Assembly (NCBI RefSeq): GCF_024734075.1
Contig: NZ_CP102850.1
Coordinates: 4,898,001-4,962,000, forward strand
Length of the DNA stretch: 64,000 nucleotides
Direction: 5' to 3'
Origin: Gordonia mangrovi
GTDB lineage: Bacteria; Actinomycetota; Actinomycetes; Mycobacteriales; Mycobacteriaceae
Shown one piece after another: positions 25,613-34,378 of this stretch. A program made the position numbers and the translations under genes. Below the pieces are notes generated by a model. That model was not told the origin of the DNA. It made no database searches and saw nothing but the letters and a program-made list of their open reading frames with translations. How positions within the stretch are numbered: position 1 is the first letter of the stretch; each line of letters opens with the position of its first letter.

Positions 25613-28258
25613 TCAAGCAGGCTCGGGCAGCGAGCCGGAGCTGCTCCCCGGACCCACGTCCTCGGCCGTGCCCACCGGATAGCGCACCAACCCAAGTTCG
25701 GCATCGTCGGAAAGCTGCGGGTGGCGCGGGAGAACCCGTGCGGTATAGCCGTGGCGACCAGAACGCGTGGGCACGACGGTGGCCCGGAACAGTGTGCGGC
25801 CAGACGGATCGGTCTCCGACGTCGGCGACATCTCCGCGATCTCCGGGTCGATGATCTCGCCGTCGCTGTCGACACGCCCCACCAACGCCTGCACACACAC
25901 GCGTTCCGGACTCAGCTCGCCCAGCGCCACGTGTGCGGTGAACGTCAGATTGACGCGTTGCGGGCTGTCGGCGTCGAGTGAGTCGCCCGAACCGGATTCG
26001 TCGATGCCGGCGATCTGTACCGCCGGCCACGAGCGCTCGAGCTGATGACGGTAGTCGGCCAGATCCCGGGCGGGCGCGAAATCGTCGGCACAGATGGAGG
26101 CGAACTGGTCGGCGGCCGGTACATAGAGGGCCGTCGTGTAGTCGCGGACCATCCGGCCGGCCTGCACCTGCGGCCCCAGCCGGGTCAGCGTGTGCCGCAC
26201 CATCTCCACCCACCGATCCGGAACCCCGGTCGCCGAGCGGGTGTAGAACAGCGGGATGACGGTCTCCTCGAGCAGCGTGTAGAGCGCCTCGGCCTCCAGG
26301 TCGTCTCGTCGGTTCTCGTCGCCGACACCTTCGGCAGACGGGATCGCCCAGCCGTTCTCGCCGTCGGCCATCTCATCCCACCAGCCGTCGAGAATCGAGA
26401 GGTTCAGGCCGCCGTTCATCGCCGACTTCATCCCGGACGTGCCGCAGGCCTCCATGGGGCGGACCGGATTGTTCAGCCAGACGTCGCAGCCGGCGTAGAT
26501 GTCGCGGGCCATCGAGATGTCGTAGTCGGGCAGGAACACGATCCGCATCCGCAACTCGGGGTCCTCGGTGAACCGCACGACCTGCTGGATGAGTGCCTTG
26601 CCGCCATCGTCGGCCGGATGTGCCTTGCCGGCGATGACGAGTTGGACCGGTCGTTGCGGGTCGGTGAGGATTCGGCGCATCCGATCGGGATCACGCAGCA
26701 TCAGGGTCAACCGCTTGTAGGTCGCCGCACGCCGGGCGAAGCCGATCGTGAGTGCCTCCGGATCGAAGATGTCGGCCGTCCAGCCGAGCTCGGCCTCGGT
26801 GAATCCGCGGTCCCGCGCGCTGGCGTGGGCGCGGCGCCGGACCTCGTCGACCAGACCTGCGCGCAGCGTGGACCGCACCTGCCAGATGTCGTCGGTGGAC
26901 ATCGCCGTGACGGCTGCGGCCTGGGCGACCTCGTCGTCGGCCGACAGATCCAGCCAGGTCCGGGCCGTCCACGTCGGTCCGTGCACTCCGTTGGTCACCG
27001 CGCCGATCGGCACTTCGTCCGGGTCGAAGCCGGGCCACAGATCGGCGAACATCTCCCGGCTCACCACACCGTGCAACTGGGACACGCCGTTGCTTCGTTG
27101 GCCGAGTCGAAATCCCATGTGCGCCATGTTGAAGACGCCGGGATCGGCTTCGTCCCCGAGGTCGAGCACGGTGGTGACCGGCAGGCCGGGCAGCAACCGC
27201 GAGTTCCCGCTCTGGTCGGCATCGAGGTAGTAGTTCACCATGTCCCGCGGAAACCGGTCGATCCCGGCGGGTACCGGCGTGTGTGTGGTGAAGACGTTCG
27301 ACGCTCGCACCACGGCCTCGGCGGTGTCGAAATCCAGCGCTGCCGCGCCGGGGCGGCCGACCATCTCGCGGATTCGCTCGACACCGAGGAAGCCGGCGTG
27401 GCCCTCGTTCATGTGGAAGACCGTCGGTTCGGGCCGGCCGGTGACCCGCACGTACTCACGAACGGCCCGGACGCCGCCGATGCCGAGGAGGATCTCCTGC
27501 TTGATCCGATGGTCTTGGTCGCCGCCGTAGAGACGGTCGGTGACGCCGCGTAGTTCCTCGTCGTTGCTGGGCACGTCGGAGTCGAGCAACAGCAGCGGAA
27601 TCCGTCCGACGGTGGCCACCCAGATCCGGGCGTTCAGCACCCGGCCGCCGGGCATGGAGATGGTCACGATCACCGGCTCGTCGGCGTCGGTGAGCAGCTC
27701 GAGGGGCAGCGACGTCGGGTCGTTGACCGGATACCGCTCGACCTGCCACCCGTCATGGGACAGACCCTGGTGGAAGTACCCCGATCGGTAGAACAGCCCG
27801 ACGCCGACCAACGGTAGACCCAGATCCGACGCGGCCTTGAGATGGTCGCCGGCGAGGATGCCGAGGCCTCCGGAATAGATCGGGAGCACCTCGGAGATGC
27901 CGAACTCCATCGAGAAGTAGGCGATCCCGGTGGCGGCCAGATGCGTCGAGCCGTGCTCGGCGGTGGTGTCGCCGAACCACCGTGACCCGGTCAGATAGCG
28001 ATCGAGATCGTCGCGGGCGGCGGCGAGACGTTCCCGGAAACCGGCGTCGGTGGCGAGCTGCAGGAAGCGCTCGGGCTCCACGTCGGCCAGCAGCCGCAGC
28101 GGGTCACCGGTGGCGTGCCACAGTGCCGGGTCGATGGTGGCGAACAGATCCTGGGTGGGTTCATGCCACACCCACCGCAGATTGTGCGCGAGAACGGTGA
28201 GGTCGGCGAGTTCGGTGGGCAGCGGCACCCGAACGGTGAACCGGCGGAAGGCTTTCAC
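25613..28258 (-). CDS. glgP: Alpha-glucan (glycogen/maltodextrin) phosphorylase
   Basis: This enzyme releases glucose 1-phosphate from alpha-1,4-glucans. The 881-residue protein is of the short bacterial type with an N-terminal DUF3417 region (VPLPTELADLTVLAHNLRW). It has the sugar-binding core AYFSMEFGISEVLPIYSGG near residue 112, VFHMNEGHAGFL, and the pyridoxal-phosphate site ACGTSGMKSAMNGG with Lys611. The C-terminus has a beta-sandwich-like extension. It lies on the opposite strand inside the Pup-proteasome region, between mpa and dop, an unusual place for a carbon-storage gene. GTG 28258 has TAGCGT 8 nt upstream. Confidence 0.93.
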   Translation of the reverse strand: MKAFRRFTVRVPLPTELADLTVLAHNLRWVWHEPTQDLFATIDPALWHATGDPLRLLADVEPERFLQLATDAGFRERLAAARDDLDRYLTGSRWFGDTTAEHGSTHLAATGIAYFSMEFGISEVLPIYSGGLGILAGDHLKAASDLGLPLVGVGLFYRSGYFHQGLSHDGWQVERYPVNDPTSLPLELLTDADEPVIVTISMPGGRVLNARIWVATVGRIPLLLLDSDVPSNDEELRGVTDRLYGGDQDHRIKQEILLGIGGVRAVREYVRVTGRPEPTVFHMNEGHAGFLGVERIREMVGRPGAAALDFDTAEAVVRASNVFTTHTPVPAGIDRFPRDMVNYYLDADQSGNSRLLPGLPVTTVLDLGDEADPGVFNMAHMGFRLGQRSNGVSQLHGVVSREMFADLWPGFDPDEVPIGAVTNGVHGPTWTARTWLDLSADDEVAQAAAVTAMSTDDIWQVRSTLRAGLVDEVRRRAHASARDRGFTEAELGWTADIFDPEALTIGFARRAATYKRLTLMLRDPDRMRRILTDPQRPVQLVIAGKAHPADDGGKALIQQVVRFTEDPELRMRIVFLPDYDISMARDIYAGCDVWLNNPVRPMEACGTSGMKSAMNGGLNLSILDGWWDEMADGENGWAIPSAEGVGDENRRDDLEAEALYTLLEETVIPLFYTRSATGVPDRWVEMVRHTLTRLGPQVQAGRMVRDYTTALYVPAADQFASICADDFAPARDLADYRHQLERSWPAVQIAGIDESGSGDSLDADSPQRVNLTFTAHVALGELSPERVCVQALVGRVDSDGEIIDPEIAEMSPTSETDPSGRTLFRATVVPTRSGRHGYTARVLPRHPQLSDDAELGLVRYPVGTAEDVGPGSSSGSLPEPA

Positions 28259-28266
28259 CCCAGTAG

Positions 28267-28272
28267 ACGCTA
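28267..28272 (-). promoter_or_regulatory. -10 element of glgP
   Basis: On the minus strand TAGCGT lies 8 nt before GTG 28258. It stands back to back with the dop promoter in a 68-bp gap. Confidence 0.4.
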
Positions 28273-28314
28273 CCCAGGACGGGGTGACGGTGCGACCGCT
28301 GCGAGATGAACATC

Positions 28315-28320
28315 TAGGCT
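28315..28320 (+). promoter_or_regulatory. -10 element of dop
   Basis: TAGGCT is followed by CGTGGC and ATG 28327, so a leaderless message is likely. Confidence 0.55.
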
Positions 28321-28326
28321 CGTGGC

Positions 28327-29832
28327 ATGCAGCGAATCATCGGCACCGAGGTCGAGTACGGGATCTCCGCGCCCGGGGACCCGACCGCGAACCCGATCAT
28401 GACGTCCACCCAGGCCGTGTTGGCCTATGCCGCGGCCGCCGGGGTGCCCCGCGCCAAGCGCACCCGATGGGACTACGAGGTGGAATCACCGCTGCGCGAT
28501 GCGCGCGGCTTCGATCTCGGACGGGGCAGCGGCCCGGCACCGATCATCGACGCCGACGAGATCGGTGCGGCGAACATGATCCTCACCAACGGCGCGCGCC
28601 TCTACGTCGACCACGCCCACCCGGAGTACTCGGCTCCCGAGGTGACCGATCCGATGGACGCGGTGATCTGGGACAAGGCCGGTGAACGGGTGATGGAGGC
28701 GGCCGCACGTCATGTTGCGAGCGTGCCCGGCGCACCCCGCCTGCAGCTCTACAAGAACAACATCGACGGCAAGGGCGCCTCGTACGGCACCCACGAGAAC
28801 TACCTGATGAACCGGGAGACGCCGTTCACCGCGGTCATCGCGGGCCTGACGACGTTCTTCGCCTCCCGGCAGGTGATCACCGGCGCCGGGCGGGTCGGCA
28901 TCGGCCAGTCCGGCGACGAGGCGGGTTATCAGCTGTCGCAGCGGTCGGACTACATCGAGGTCGAGGTCGGCCTGGAGACCACGCTCAAGCGCGGGATCAT
29001 CAACACGCGCGACGAACCCCACGCCGACCCTGAGCGGTATCGACGACTGCACGTGATCATCGGCGATGCGAACCTGGCCGAGACGGCCACCTATCTGAAG
29101 GTGGGCACCACCGCGCTGGTACTGGACCTCATCGAGGCGGGCGTGGACTTCTCCGACATCGAGTTGGCCCGGCCGGTGCAGGCGGTGCACGCCATCTCGC
29201 ACGATCCGAGCCTGGCCGCGACGGTCGCGCTCACCGACGGCCGCGAGGTCACCGCGTTGGCGCTGCAGCGCGAGTACCTCGAACGCTGCATGAAATTCCA
29301 CGAATCCGAGCACCGCGATGACACCCGCGCCGCGCATGTGCTGGAGACCTGGGCCGACGTCCTCGACCGTCTCGAGCGCGACCCGATGGAATGCGCCGAC
29401 ATCCTGGACTGGCCGGCCAAGCTGCGGCTGCTGGAGGGCTTCCGGCAACGCGAAGGACTCGGCTGGTCGGCACCGCGGCTGCATCTGATCGACCTGCAGT
29501 ACTCGGACGTGCGGCTCGACAAGGGCCTGTACAACCGGTTGGTCGCCCGCGGCTCGATGAAGCGCCTCGTGGACGAGAGCGACGTCACCCGCGCCATCAG
29601 CGAGCCACCCCAGAACACCCGCGCCTACTTCCGAGGGGAGTGTCTGCGCCGATTCGGCGCCGATGTGGCCGCGGCGAGCTGGGACTCGGTCATCTTCGAC
29701 CTGGGCGGCGATTCGCTGGTCCGGATTCCCACCCTCGAACCGTTGCGCGGCAGCCGGGCGCATGTCGGCAGGTTGCTCGACTCGGTGGACTCGGCGGCCG
29801 AACTCGTCGATCAACTGACCACCACCACCTGA
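28327..29832 (+). CDS. dop: Pup deamidase/depupylase Dop
   Basis: Dop deamidates the C-terminal Gln of Pup to Glu, making it ligatable, and also removes Pup from tagged proteins. The 501-residue protein belongs to the glutamine-synthetase-like carboxylate-amine ligase fold shared with PafA. It has the N-terminal GTEVEYGIS (metal/ATP Glu residues near 8-10), the Dop-specific loop region after residue 40 (PRAKRTRWDYE), and DHAHPEYSAPE near residue 97 with the catalytic Asp. It precedes pup and the proteasome genes in the usual actinobacterial order. Confidence 0.97.
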   Translation: MQRIIGTEVEYGISAPGDPTANPIMTSTQAVLAYAAAAGVPRAKRTRWDYEVESPLRDARGFDLGRGSGPAPIIDADEIGAANMILTNGARLYVDHAHPEYSAPEVTDPMDAVIWDKAGERVMEAAARHVASVPGAPRLQLYKNNIDGKGASYGTHENYLMNRETPFTAVIAGLTTFFASRQVITGAGRVGIGQSGDEAGYQLSQRSDYIEVEVGLETTLKRGIINTRDEPHADPERYRRLHVIIGDANLAETATYLKVGTTALVLDLIEAGVDFSDIELARPVQAVHAISHDPSLAATVALTDGREVTALALQREYLERCMKFHESEHRDDTRAAHVLETWADVLDRLERDPMECADILDWPAKLRLLEGFRQREGLGWSAPRLHLIDLQYSDVRLDKGLYNRLVARGSMKRLVDESDVTRAISEPPQNTRAYFRGECLRRFGADVAAASWDSVIFDLGGDSLVRIPTLEPLRGSRAHVGRLLDSVDSAAELVDQLTTTT

Positions 29833-30015
29833 CCCGGGTGGCGCCCCGGCCGAGATCCACCGGCGGTCGCTTCCGCCCGTGGGGGCTCGCACACCGGTAG
29901 TGTGTGTCATACGCGGTTTTTCAGATCCGGGGACACCAAGCCGGATCGGCGCCCGTCAGGGTGGATCGGGCCGGGCTCGCACTATGTGGGTCCGGCGAGA
30001 TGAAGGAGGCAGCAG

Positions 30016-30207
30016 ATGGCGCAGGAACAGACCAAGCGTGGTGGCGGCGACGACGATGGGGACATCGGTTCGGATGGCGGCGCCGGTCAGGAACGCCGGG
30101 AGAAGCTCGCCGAGGACACCGATGACCTGCTCGACGAGATCGACGACGTGCTCGAGGAGAACGCCGAGGACTTCGTACGCGCGTACGTGCAGAAGGGTGG
30201 CCAGTGA
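30016..30207 (+). CDS. pup: Prokaryotic ubiquitin-like protein Pup
   Basis: Pup is the 63-residue, largely disordered tag that is ligated to lysines of proteins destined for the proteasome. It has a polar Gly/Asp-rich N-terminus, the Mpa-binding helical region TDDLLDEIDDVLEENAEDF (residues 35-53), and ends in GGQ. The terminal Gln must be deamidated by Dop before PafA can use it. A strong ribosome binding site (AAGGAGG, 30003-30009) lies 6 nt before ATG 30016, unlike the many leaderless genes nearby, which suggests high translation. Its stop overlaps the GTG of prcB (GTGA). Confidence 0.98.
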   Translation: MAQEQTKRGGGDDDGDIGSDGGAGQERREKLAEDTDDLLDEIDDVLEENAEDFVRAYVQKGGQ

Positions 30208-31085
30208 GCGATCGGTTCGGTTCACTGCATCCCCACCACCCATCCGCACGACCCACCCCGTCCACCGCGTCGTCGCTGGGCGCCGACATCTCGTCGTTCA
30301 CCGACTACCTGCGGGCACACGCACCTGAGCAGCTGCCGCAGCATCGGATGGAGTGCATGAGCGCGCGCGCCACCGACGAGATCCCGCACGGCACAACCAT
30401 CGTCGCGGTGTCCTACCCCGGCGGCGTGGTGCTCGCCGGTGATCGACGGGCCACGGCGGGCAACCTCATCGCCACCCGCGATGTGCAGAAGGTCTACATC
30501 ACCGACGAGTATTCCGCGTGCGGTATCGCCGGCACCGCGGGGATCGCCATCGAGATGGTGCGCCTGTTCGCGGTGGAGCTCGAACACTACGAGAAGATCG
30601 AGGGCGTCCCGCTGACGTTGGACGGCAAGGTCAGCCGTCTGGCATCGATGGTGCGCGGCAACCTCGGCGCCGCGATGCAGGGTCTGGCCGCGATTCCGCT
30701 GCTGGTCGGCTACGACATCGACCACGACGACCCGACCGAGCGGGGTCGCATCTTCTCCTTCGACGTCGCCGGCGACCGGCACGAGGAGTTCGGCGGCTAC
30801 CAGGCCATCGGCTCCGGATCGGTCTTCGCGAAGTCGTCGCTGAAGAAGCTCTACCGTCCCGACCTCGACACCGGGACGGCGCTGGCGATCGCCATCGAGT
30901 CGCTCTACGACGCCGCCGACGACGACTCGGCCACCGGCGGTCCGGACCTGGTGCGCAAGATCTTCCCGATGGCGGTGGTCGTCACCGCCGAGGGGGCGCG
31001 CGACGTGGATGCCGGCGAGATCGAGACGGCGGCCCGTGCCATCATCGAACGCCGCGCCGCAGAGCACGAAGGGGGCTCGCGATGA
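30204..31085 (+). CDS. prcB: Proteasome beta subunit PrcB
   Basis: PrcB is the catalytic subunit of the 20S core proteasome. The 293-residue precursor has a propeptide of 63 residues. Cleavage at HGTTIVAVS frees Thr64 as the N-terminal nucleophile (Thr1 of the mature chain). Asp17 and Lys33 of the mature numbering are present in VVLAGDRRATAG and TRDVQKVY, completing the active site. GTG 30204 overlaps the pup stop, and the prcA start overlaps its own stop (ATGA), so pup-prcB-prcA is translated as one coupled unit. Confidence 0.97.
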   Translation: MSDRFGSLHPHHPSARPTPSTASSLGADISSFTDYLRAHAPEQLPQHRMECMSARATDEIPHGTTIVAVSYPGGVVLAGDRRATAGNLIATRDVQKVYITDEYSACGIAGTAGIAIEMVRLFAVELEHYEKIEGVPLTLDGKVSRLASMVRGNLGAAMQGLAAIPLLVGYDIDHDDPTERGRIFSFDVAGDRHEEFGGYQAIGSGSVFAKSSLKKLYRPDLDTGTALAIAIESLYDAADDDSATGGPDLVRKIFPMAVVVTAEGARDVDAGEIETAARAIIERRAAEHEGGSR

Positions 31086-31912
31086 CGTTCCCGTATTACG
31101 CCAGTGCCGAACAGATCATGCGCGATCGGTCGGAACTGGCGCGCAAAGGTATCGCCCGAGGACGCAGCGTCATCGCGCTGACCTACGCCGACGGTGTGCT
31201 GTTCGTCGCGGAGAACCCGTCGAACACCCTGCGCAAGACCAGCGAGATCTACGATCGGGTCGGGTTCGCCGCGGTCGGGAAGTACAACGAGTTCGAGAGC
31301 CTGCGCAAGGCCGGCATTCAGCTCGCCGACATGCGTGGGTACAGCTATGACCGGGCCGACGTCACGGCGTTGTCGCTGGCCAACACCTACGCCAACGCGC
31401 TCGGCTCGGTGTTCACCGAACAGCCGAAGCCCTACGAGGTCGAATTGTGCGTCGCGGAGGTGGCCAAGTACGGAAAGCCGCGGCCGTCGCAGCTGTACCG
31501 CATCTCCTACGACGGATCCATCGCCGACGAGACGCGTTTTCTGGTGATGGGTGGTGCGAACGAGGCGATCACGGCCGCGCTGCGCGAGAGCTACGAACCG
31601 GATCTCGACCTGCCGGCGGCGCTGGCGTTGGCGGTGGCCGCCCTGACGGCTCCCGCCGAGGCGAACGGATCGTCGGGCGGATCGACCACGTCGTCGGCGC
31701 CCGCGGCACCCCGCGAACTCGCCGCCACCGATCTCGAGGTCGCGATCCTCGACCGCAATCGGCCGCGCCGCGCGTTCCGGCGGCTCAGTGCCGCGGCCGT
31801 CGAGGACCTGATGCCGGCGGCGGCGCAACCCGATGGTGCCCAGACCGATGGCGCCGGGTCCACCGGCACTCCCGCCACCGATGGGGACCCCACATCGAAT
31901 CCCGATTCCTGA
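31082..31912 (+). CDS. prcA: Proteasome alpha subunit PrcA
   Basis: PrcA forms the outer heptameric rings of the 20S core, with the N-terminal gate and the pockets that receive the Mpa C-terminus. The 276-residue protein starts MTFPYYASAEQIMRDRSELA, the usual gate region, and has GRSVIALTYADGVLFVAENP near residue 27. It lacks a catalytic Thr1. The tail after about residue 205 is Ala/Pro/Gly-rich and likely disordered. ATG 31082 overlaps the prcB stop; the longer open frame upstream lies inside prcB. A strong hairpin follows the stop. Confidence 0.97.
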   Translation: MTFPYYASAEQIMRDRSELARKGIARGRSVIALTYADGVLFVAENPSNTLRKTSEIYDRVGFAAVGKYNEFESLRKAGIQLADMRGYSYDRADVTALSLANTYANALGSVFTEQPKPYEVELCVAEVAKYGKPRPSQLYRISYDGSIADETRFLVMGGANEAITAALRESYEPDLDLPAALALAVAALTAPAEANGSSGGSTTSSAPAAPRELAATDLEVAILDRNRPRRAFRRLSAAAVEDLMPAAAQPDGAQTDGAGSTGTPATDGDPTSNPDS

Positions 31913-31923
31913 GCCGAACCCGG

Positions 31924-31982
31924 ACAACGCCGCAGACCCGGCCTCGCGAGCACCCGTCGCGTCGCCGGGTCTGCGGCGTTGT
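31924..31982 (+). terminator. Intrinsic terminator after prcA, abutting the pafA promoter
   Basis: Perfect 19-bp arms at 31924-31942 and 31964-31982 (core AACGCCGCAGACCCGGC) enclose a 21-nt loop. No T-tract follows. The right arm covers the place where the -35 of the pafA promoter would lie. Confidence 0.8.
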
Positions 31983-31989
31983 TCGCGGG

Positions 31990-31995
31990 TAGGGT
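31990..31995 (+). promoter_or_regulatory. -10 element of pafA
   Basis: TAGGGT is followed by 7 nt and GTG 32003. It starts 8 bp after the prcA terminator stem, so pafA probably has its own leaderless transcript. Confidence 0.55.
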
Positions 31996-32002
31996 TGACC
32001 GT

Positions 32003-33361
32003 GTGCAGCGTCGAATCATGGGTATCGAGACCGAATTCGGTGTCACGTGTACCTTCCATGGCCATCGCCGACTGAGCCCGGACGAGGTCGCCCGATATCT
32101 GTTCCGCCGGGTGGTCTCGTGGGGCAGGTCGTCGAACGTCTTCCTGCAGAACGGCGCGCGGCTGTATCTCGACGTCGGATCGCACCCGGAGTACGCGACC
32201 GCCGAATGTGACAGCCTCATCCAGCTGATCAATCACGATCGAGCCGGCGAGTTGGTCCTCGAGGACCTGCTCGTCGATGCCGAGCAGCGCCTGGCCGACG
32301 AGGGGATCGGCGGCGACATCTACCTGTTCAAGAACAACACCGACTCGGCGGGCAACTCCTACGGCTGCCACGAGAACTATCTCGTGGTGCGCGCCGGCGA
32401 GTTCTCCCGGATCTCCGACGTGCTGCTCCCGTTCCTGGTGACCCGGCAGCTGATCTGCGGCGCGGGCAAGGTCTTGCAGACCCCGAAGGCGGCCACGTTC
32501 TGTCTGTCGCAGCGTGCCGAGCACATCTGGGAAGGAGTGTCGTCGGCGACCACCCGCTCGCGGCCGATCATCAACACCCGCGACGAACCGCATGCCGACG
32601 CCGAGAAGTACCGCCGTCTGCACGTCATCGTCGGCGACTCGAACATGTCGGAGATGACGACCCTGCTCAAGGTCGGCTCGGCGGCGCTGGTGCTCGAGAT
32701 GATCGAGGCCGGCGTGGTGTTCCGCGACTTCGCACTCGACAACCCGATCCGGGCCATCCGTGAGGTCAGCCACGATCCGACCGGGCGTCGGCCCGTTCGG
32801 CTGGCCGGTGGTCGGCAGGCCAGCGCGTTGGACATCCAACGCGAGTACCACGCGCGGGCGGTCGAGCACATGGCCAACCGCCGCCCTGACCCCGAGATGG
32901 ATCAGGTCGTGGATCTATGGGGACGGATGCTCGACGCGGTGGAGAGCGGCGACTTCTCCGGGGTGGACACCGAGGTCGACTGGGTGATCAAGCGCAAGCT
33001 GTTCCAGCGCTATCAGGATCGGTACTCGATGGACCTGTCGGACCCGAAGATCGCGCAACTCGACCTCGCTTTCCACGACATCAAGCGCGGGCGGGGCGTA
33101 TTCGACGTCATGCTGCGCAAGGGGCTCGTCGCGCGCGCGACCACCGACGAGGCGATCAAGACGGCGGTCAACGAGCCGCCGCAGACCACCCGCGCCAAGC
33201 TCCGCGGCGACTTCATCTCGGCCGCGCAGAAGGCGGGCCGCGATTTCACCGTGGACTGGGTTCACCTCAAGCTCAACGACCAGGCGCAGCGCACCGTCTT
33301 GTGCAAGGACCCGTTCCGCAGCGTCGATGAGCGAGTCGATCGGCTGATCGCGTCCATGTGA
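32003..33361 (+). CDS. pafA: Pup-protein ligase PafA
   Basis: PafA uses ATP to join the C-terminal Glu of Pup to a substrate lysine. The 452-residue protein shares the carboxylate-amine ligase fold with Dop. It has IMGIETEFGV at residues 5-14 (metal-binding Glu residues), RLYLDVGSHPEYATAEC near residue 52 with the catalytic Asp, and NTRDEPHADAEKYRRLHVI near residue 190. GTG 32003 is selected over an upstream start because QRRIMGIETEFG is the family N-terminus and a -10 box lies 7 nt before it. It is followed by pafB after 15 bp, with its own -10. Confidence 0.97.
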   Translation: MQRRIMGIETEFGVTCTFHGHRRLSPDEVARYLFRRVVSWGRSSNVFLQNGARLYLDVGSHPEYATAECDSLIQLINHDRAGELVLEDLLVDAEQRLADEGIGGDIYLFKNNTDSAGNSYGCHENYLVVRAGEFSRISDVLLPFLVTRQLICGAGKVLQTPKAATFCLSQRAEHIWEGVSSATTRSRPIINTRDEPHADAEKYRRLHVIVGDSNMSEMTTLLKVGSAALVLEMIEAGVVFRDFALDNPIRAIREVSHDPTGRRPVRLAGGRQASALDIQREYHARAVEHMANRRPDPEMDQVVDLWGRMLDAVESGDFSGVDTEVDWVIKRKLFQRYQDRYSMDLSDPKIAQLDLAFHDIKRGRGVFDVMLRKGLVARATTDEAIKTAVNEPPQTTRAKLRGDFISAAQKAGRDFTVDWVHLKLNDQAQRTVLCKDPFRSVDERVDRLIASM

Positions 33362-33364
33362 TCG

Positions 33365-33370
33365 TAAGCT
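33365..33370 (+). promoter_or_regulatory. -10 element of pafB
   Basis: TAAGCT is followed by GGCGGG and GTG 33377. pafBC could therefore be transcribed separately from pafA. Confidence 0.5.
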
Positions 33371-33376
33371 GGCGGG

Positions 33377-34378
33377 GTGGCAACGCAGAAAGTCGAGCGC
33401 CTGCTCAACCTGGTGATCTGCCTCCTGTCGACCCGCCAGTTCCTGACCGCCGACTACATTCGCCGACATGTCGCCGGTTACCACGACGATGGCCAGTCCG
33501 ACGAGGCGTTCAACCGGATGTTCGAGCGCGACAAGAACCAGCTCCGCGATCTCGGGATACCGCTGATCACCGGCCGCGACCGGATGTCGGGCAACGCGGA
33601 GGGCTACCGGATCAACCGCGACGTCTACGAGCTGCCCGACATTGCACTCGATCGGGCCGAGGCCGCGGTGGTGGCGATGGCCGCAGCGCTGTGGGAGGCC
33701 CCCGAGATCGCCGCCACCGCACAGAATGCCGTCCTCAAGCTGCGGGCCGCCGGACTCGACGTGCGCGCCGACGACGAATTGGTGGTGCCCGCGAGCCTGT
33801 CGCCCAAGACCGTGGGGTCGGAGGCCGCCCTGGCCACACTGCTGACCGCGATCGACGCCGCGACACCGGTGACCTTCGACTACCGTCCCGGGGCGGCGGC
33901 CTCGACCACGAGACGGACGCTGGAACCGTGGGGCATCGTCACCCACCGCGGCCGGTGGTATGTCACCGGCCACGACCGGGACCGCGCCGACATCCGCACC
34001 TTCCGGCTGTCGCGGATCTCCGCGGTGGCCCCGACCGGATCGTCCGGGGAGGTGGTCGTGCCCGACGGCACCGACATCCAGCAGATCGTGGCCACCGCGG
34101 TCGACACCGCGGCCGGCGCCGACACCGGTGCCGGTACCGCCCGCATCTGGCTGGCCCGTGACCGAGCAGCCGGGTTGCGCCGGGTCGCCACCCACACCGA
34201 GTCCGAGATGCTCGACGGCGAGCCGGGCGATGTGGTCAGCATCGAGATCCGCTCACTGACGACGCTGGCCCGGATGGTGCTCGCTGCCGGGGCCGACGCG
34301 GTGGTCCTGTCGCCACCCGAGCTGCGGGACACGGTGATCGGCGCCCTCGACGAGTTGATCGGGGTGACCACCCGATGA
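33377..34378 (+). CDS. pafB: WYL-domain DNA-damage regulator PafB
   Basis: PafB is one half of the PafBC activator of the LexA/RecA-independent DNA damage response in mycobacteria. The 333-residue protein has an N-terminal winged helix-turn-helix (VERLLNLVICLLSTRQFLT, then RMFERDKNQLRDLGIPL). A WYL domain follows near residues 145-225, including TFDYRPGA and WGIVTHRGRWYVTGHDR, and then a C-terminal extension. WYL domains sense nucleic-acid ligands. The stop overlaps the start of pafC by ATGA, consistent with production of a heterodimer. Confidence 0.95.
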   Translation: MATQKVERLLNLVICLLSTRQFLTADYIRRHVAGYHDDGQSDEAFNRMFERDKNQLRDLGIPLITGRDRMSGNAEGYRINRDVYELPDIALDRAEAAVVAMAAALWEAPEIAATAQNAVLKLRAAGLDVRADDELVVPASLSPKTVGSEAALATLLTAIDAATPVTFDYRPGAAASTTRRTLEPWGIVTHRGRWYVTGHDRDRADIRTFRLSRISAVAPTGSSGEVVVPDGTDIQQIVATAVDTAAGADTGAGTARIWLARDRAAGLRRVATHTESEMLDGEPGDVVSIEIRSLTTLARMVLAAGADAVVLSPPELRDTVIGALDELIGVTTR

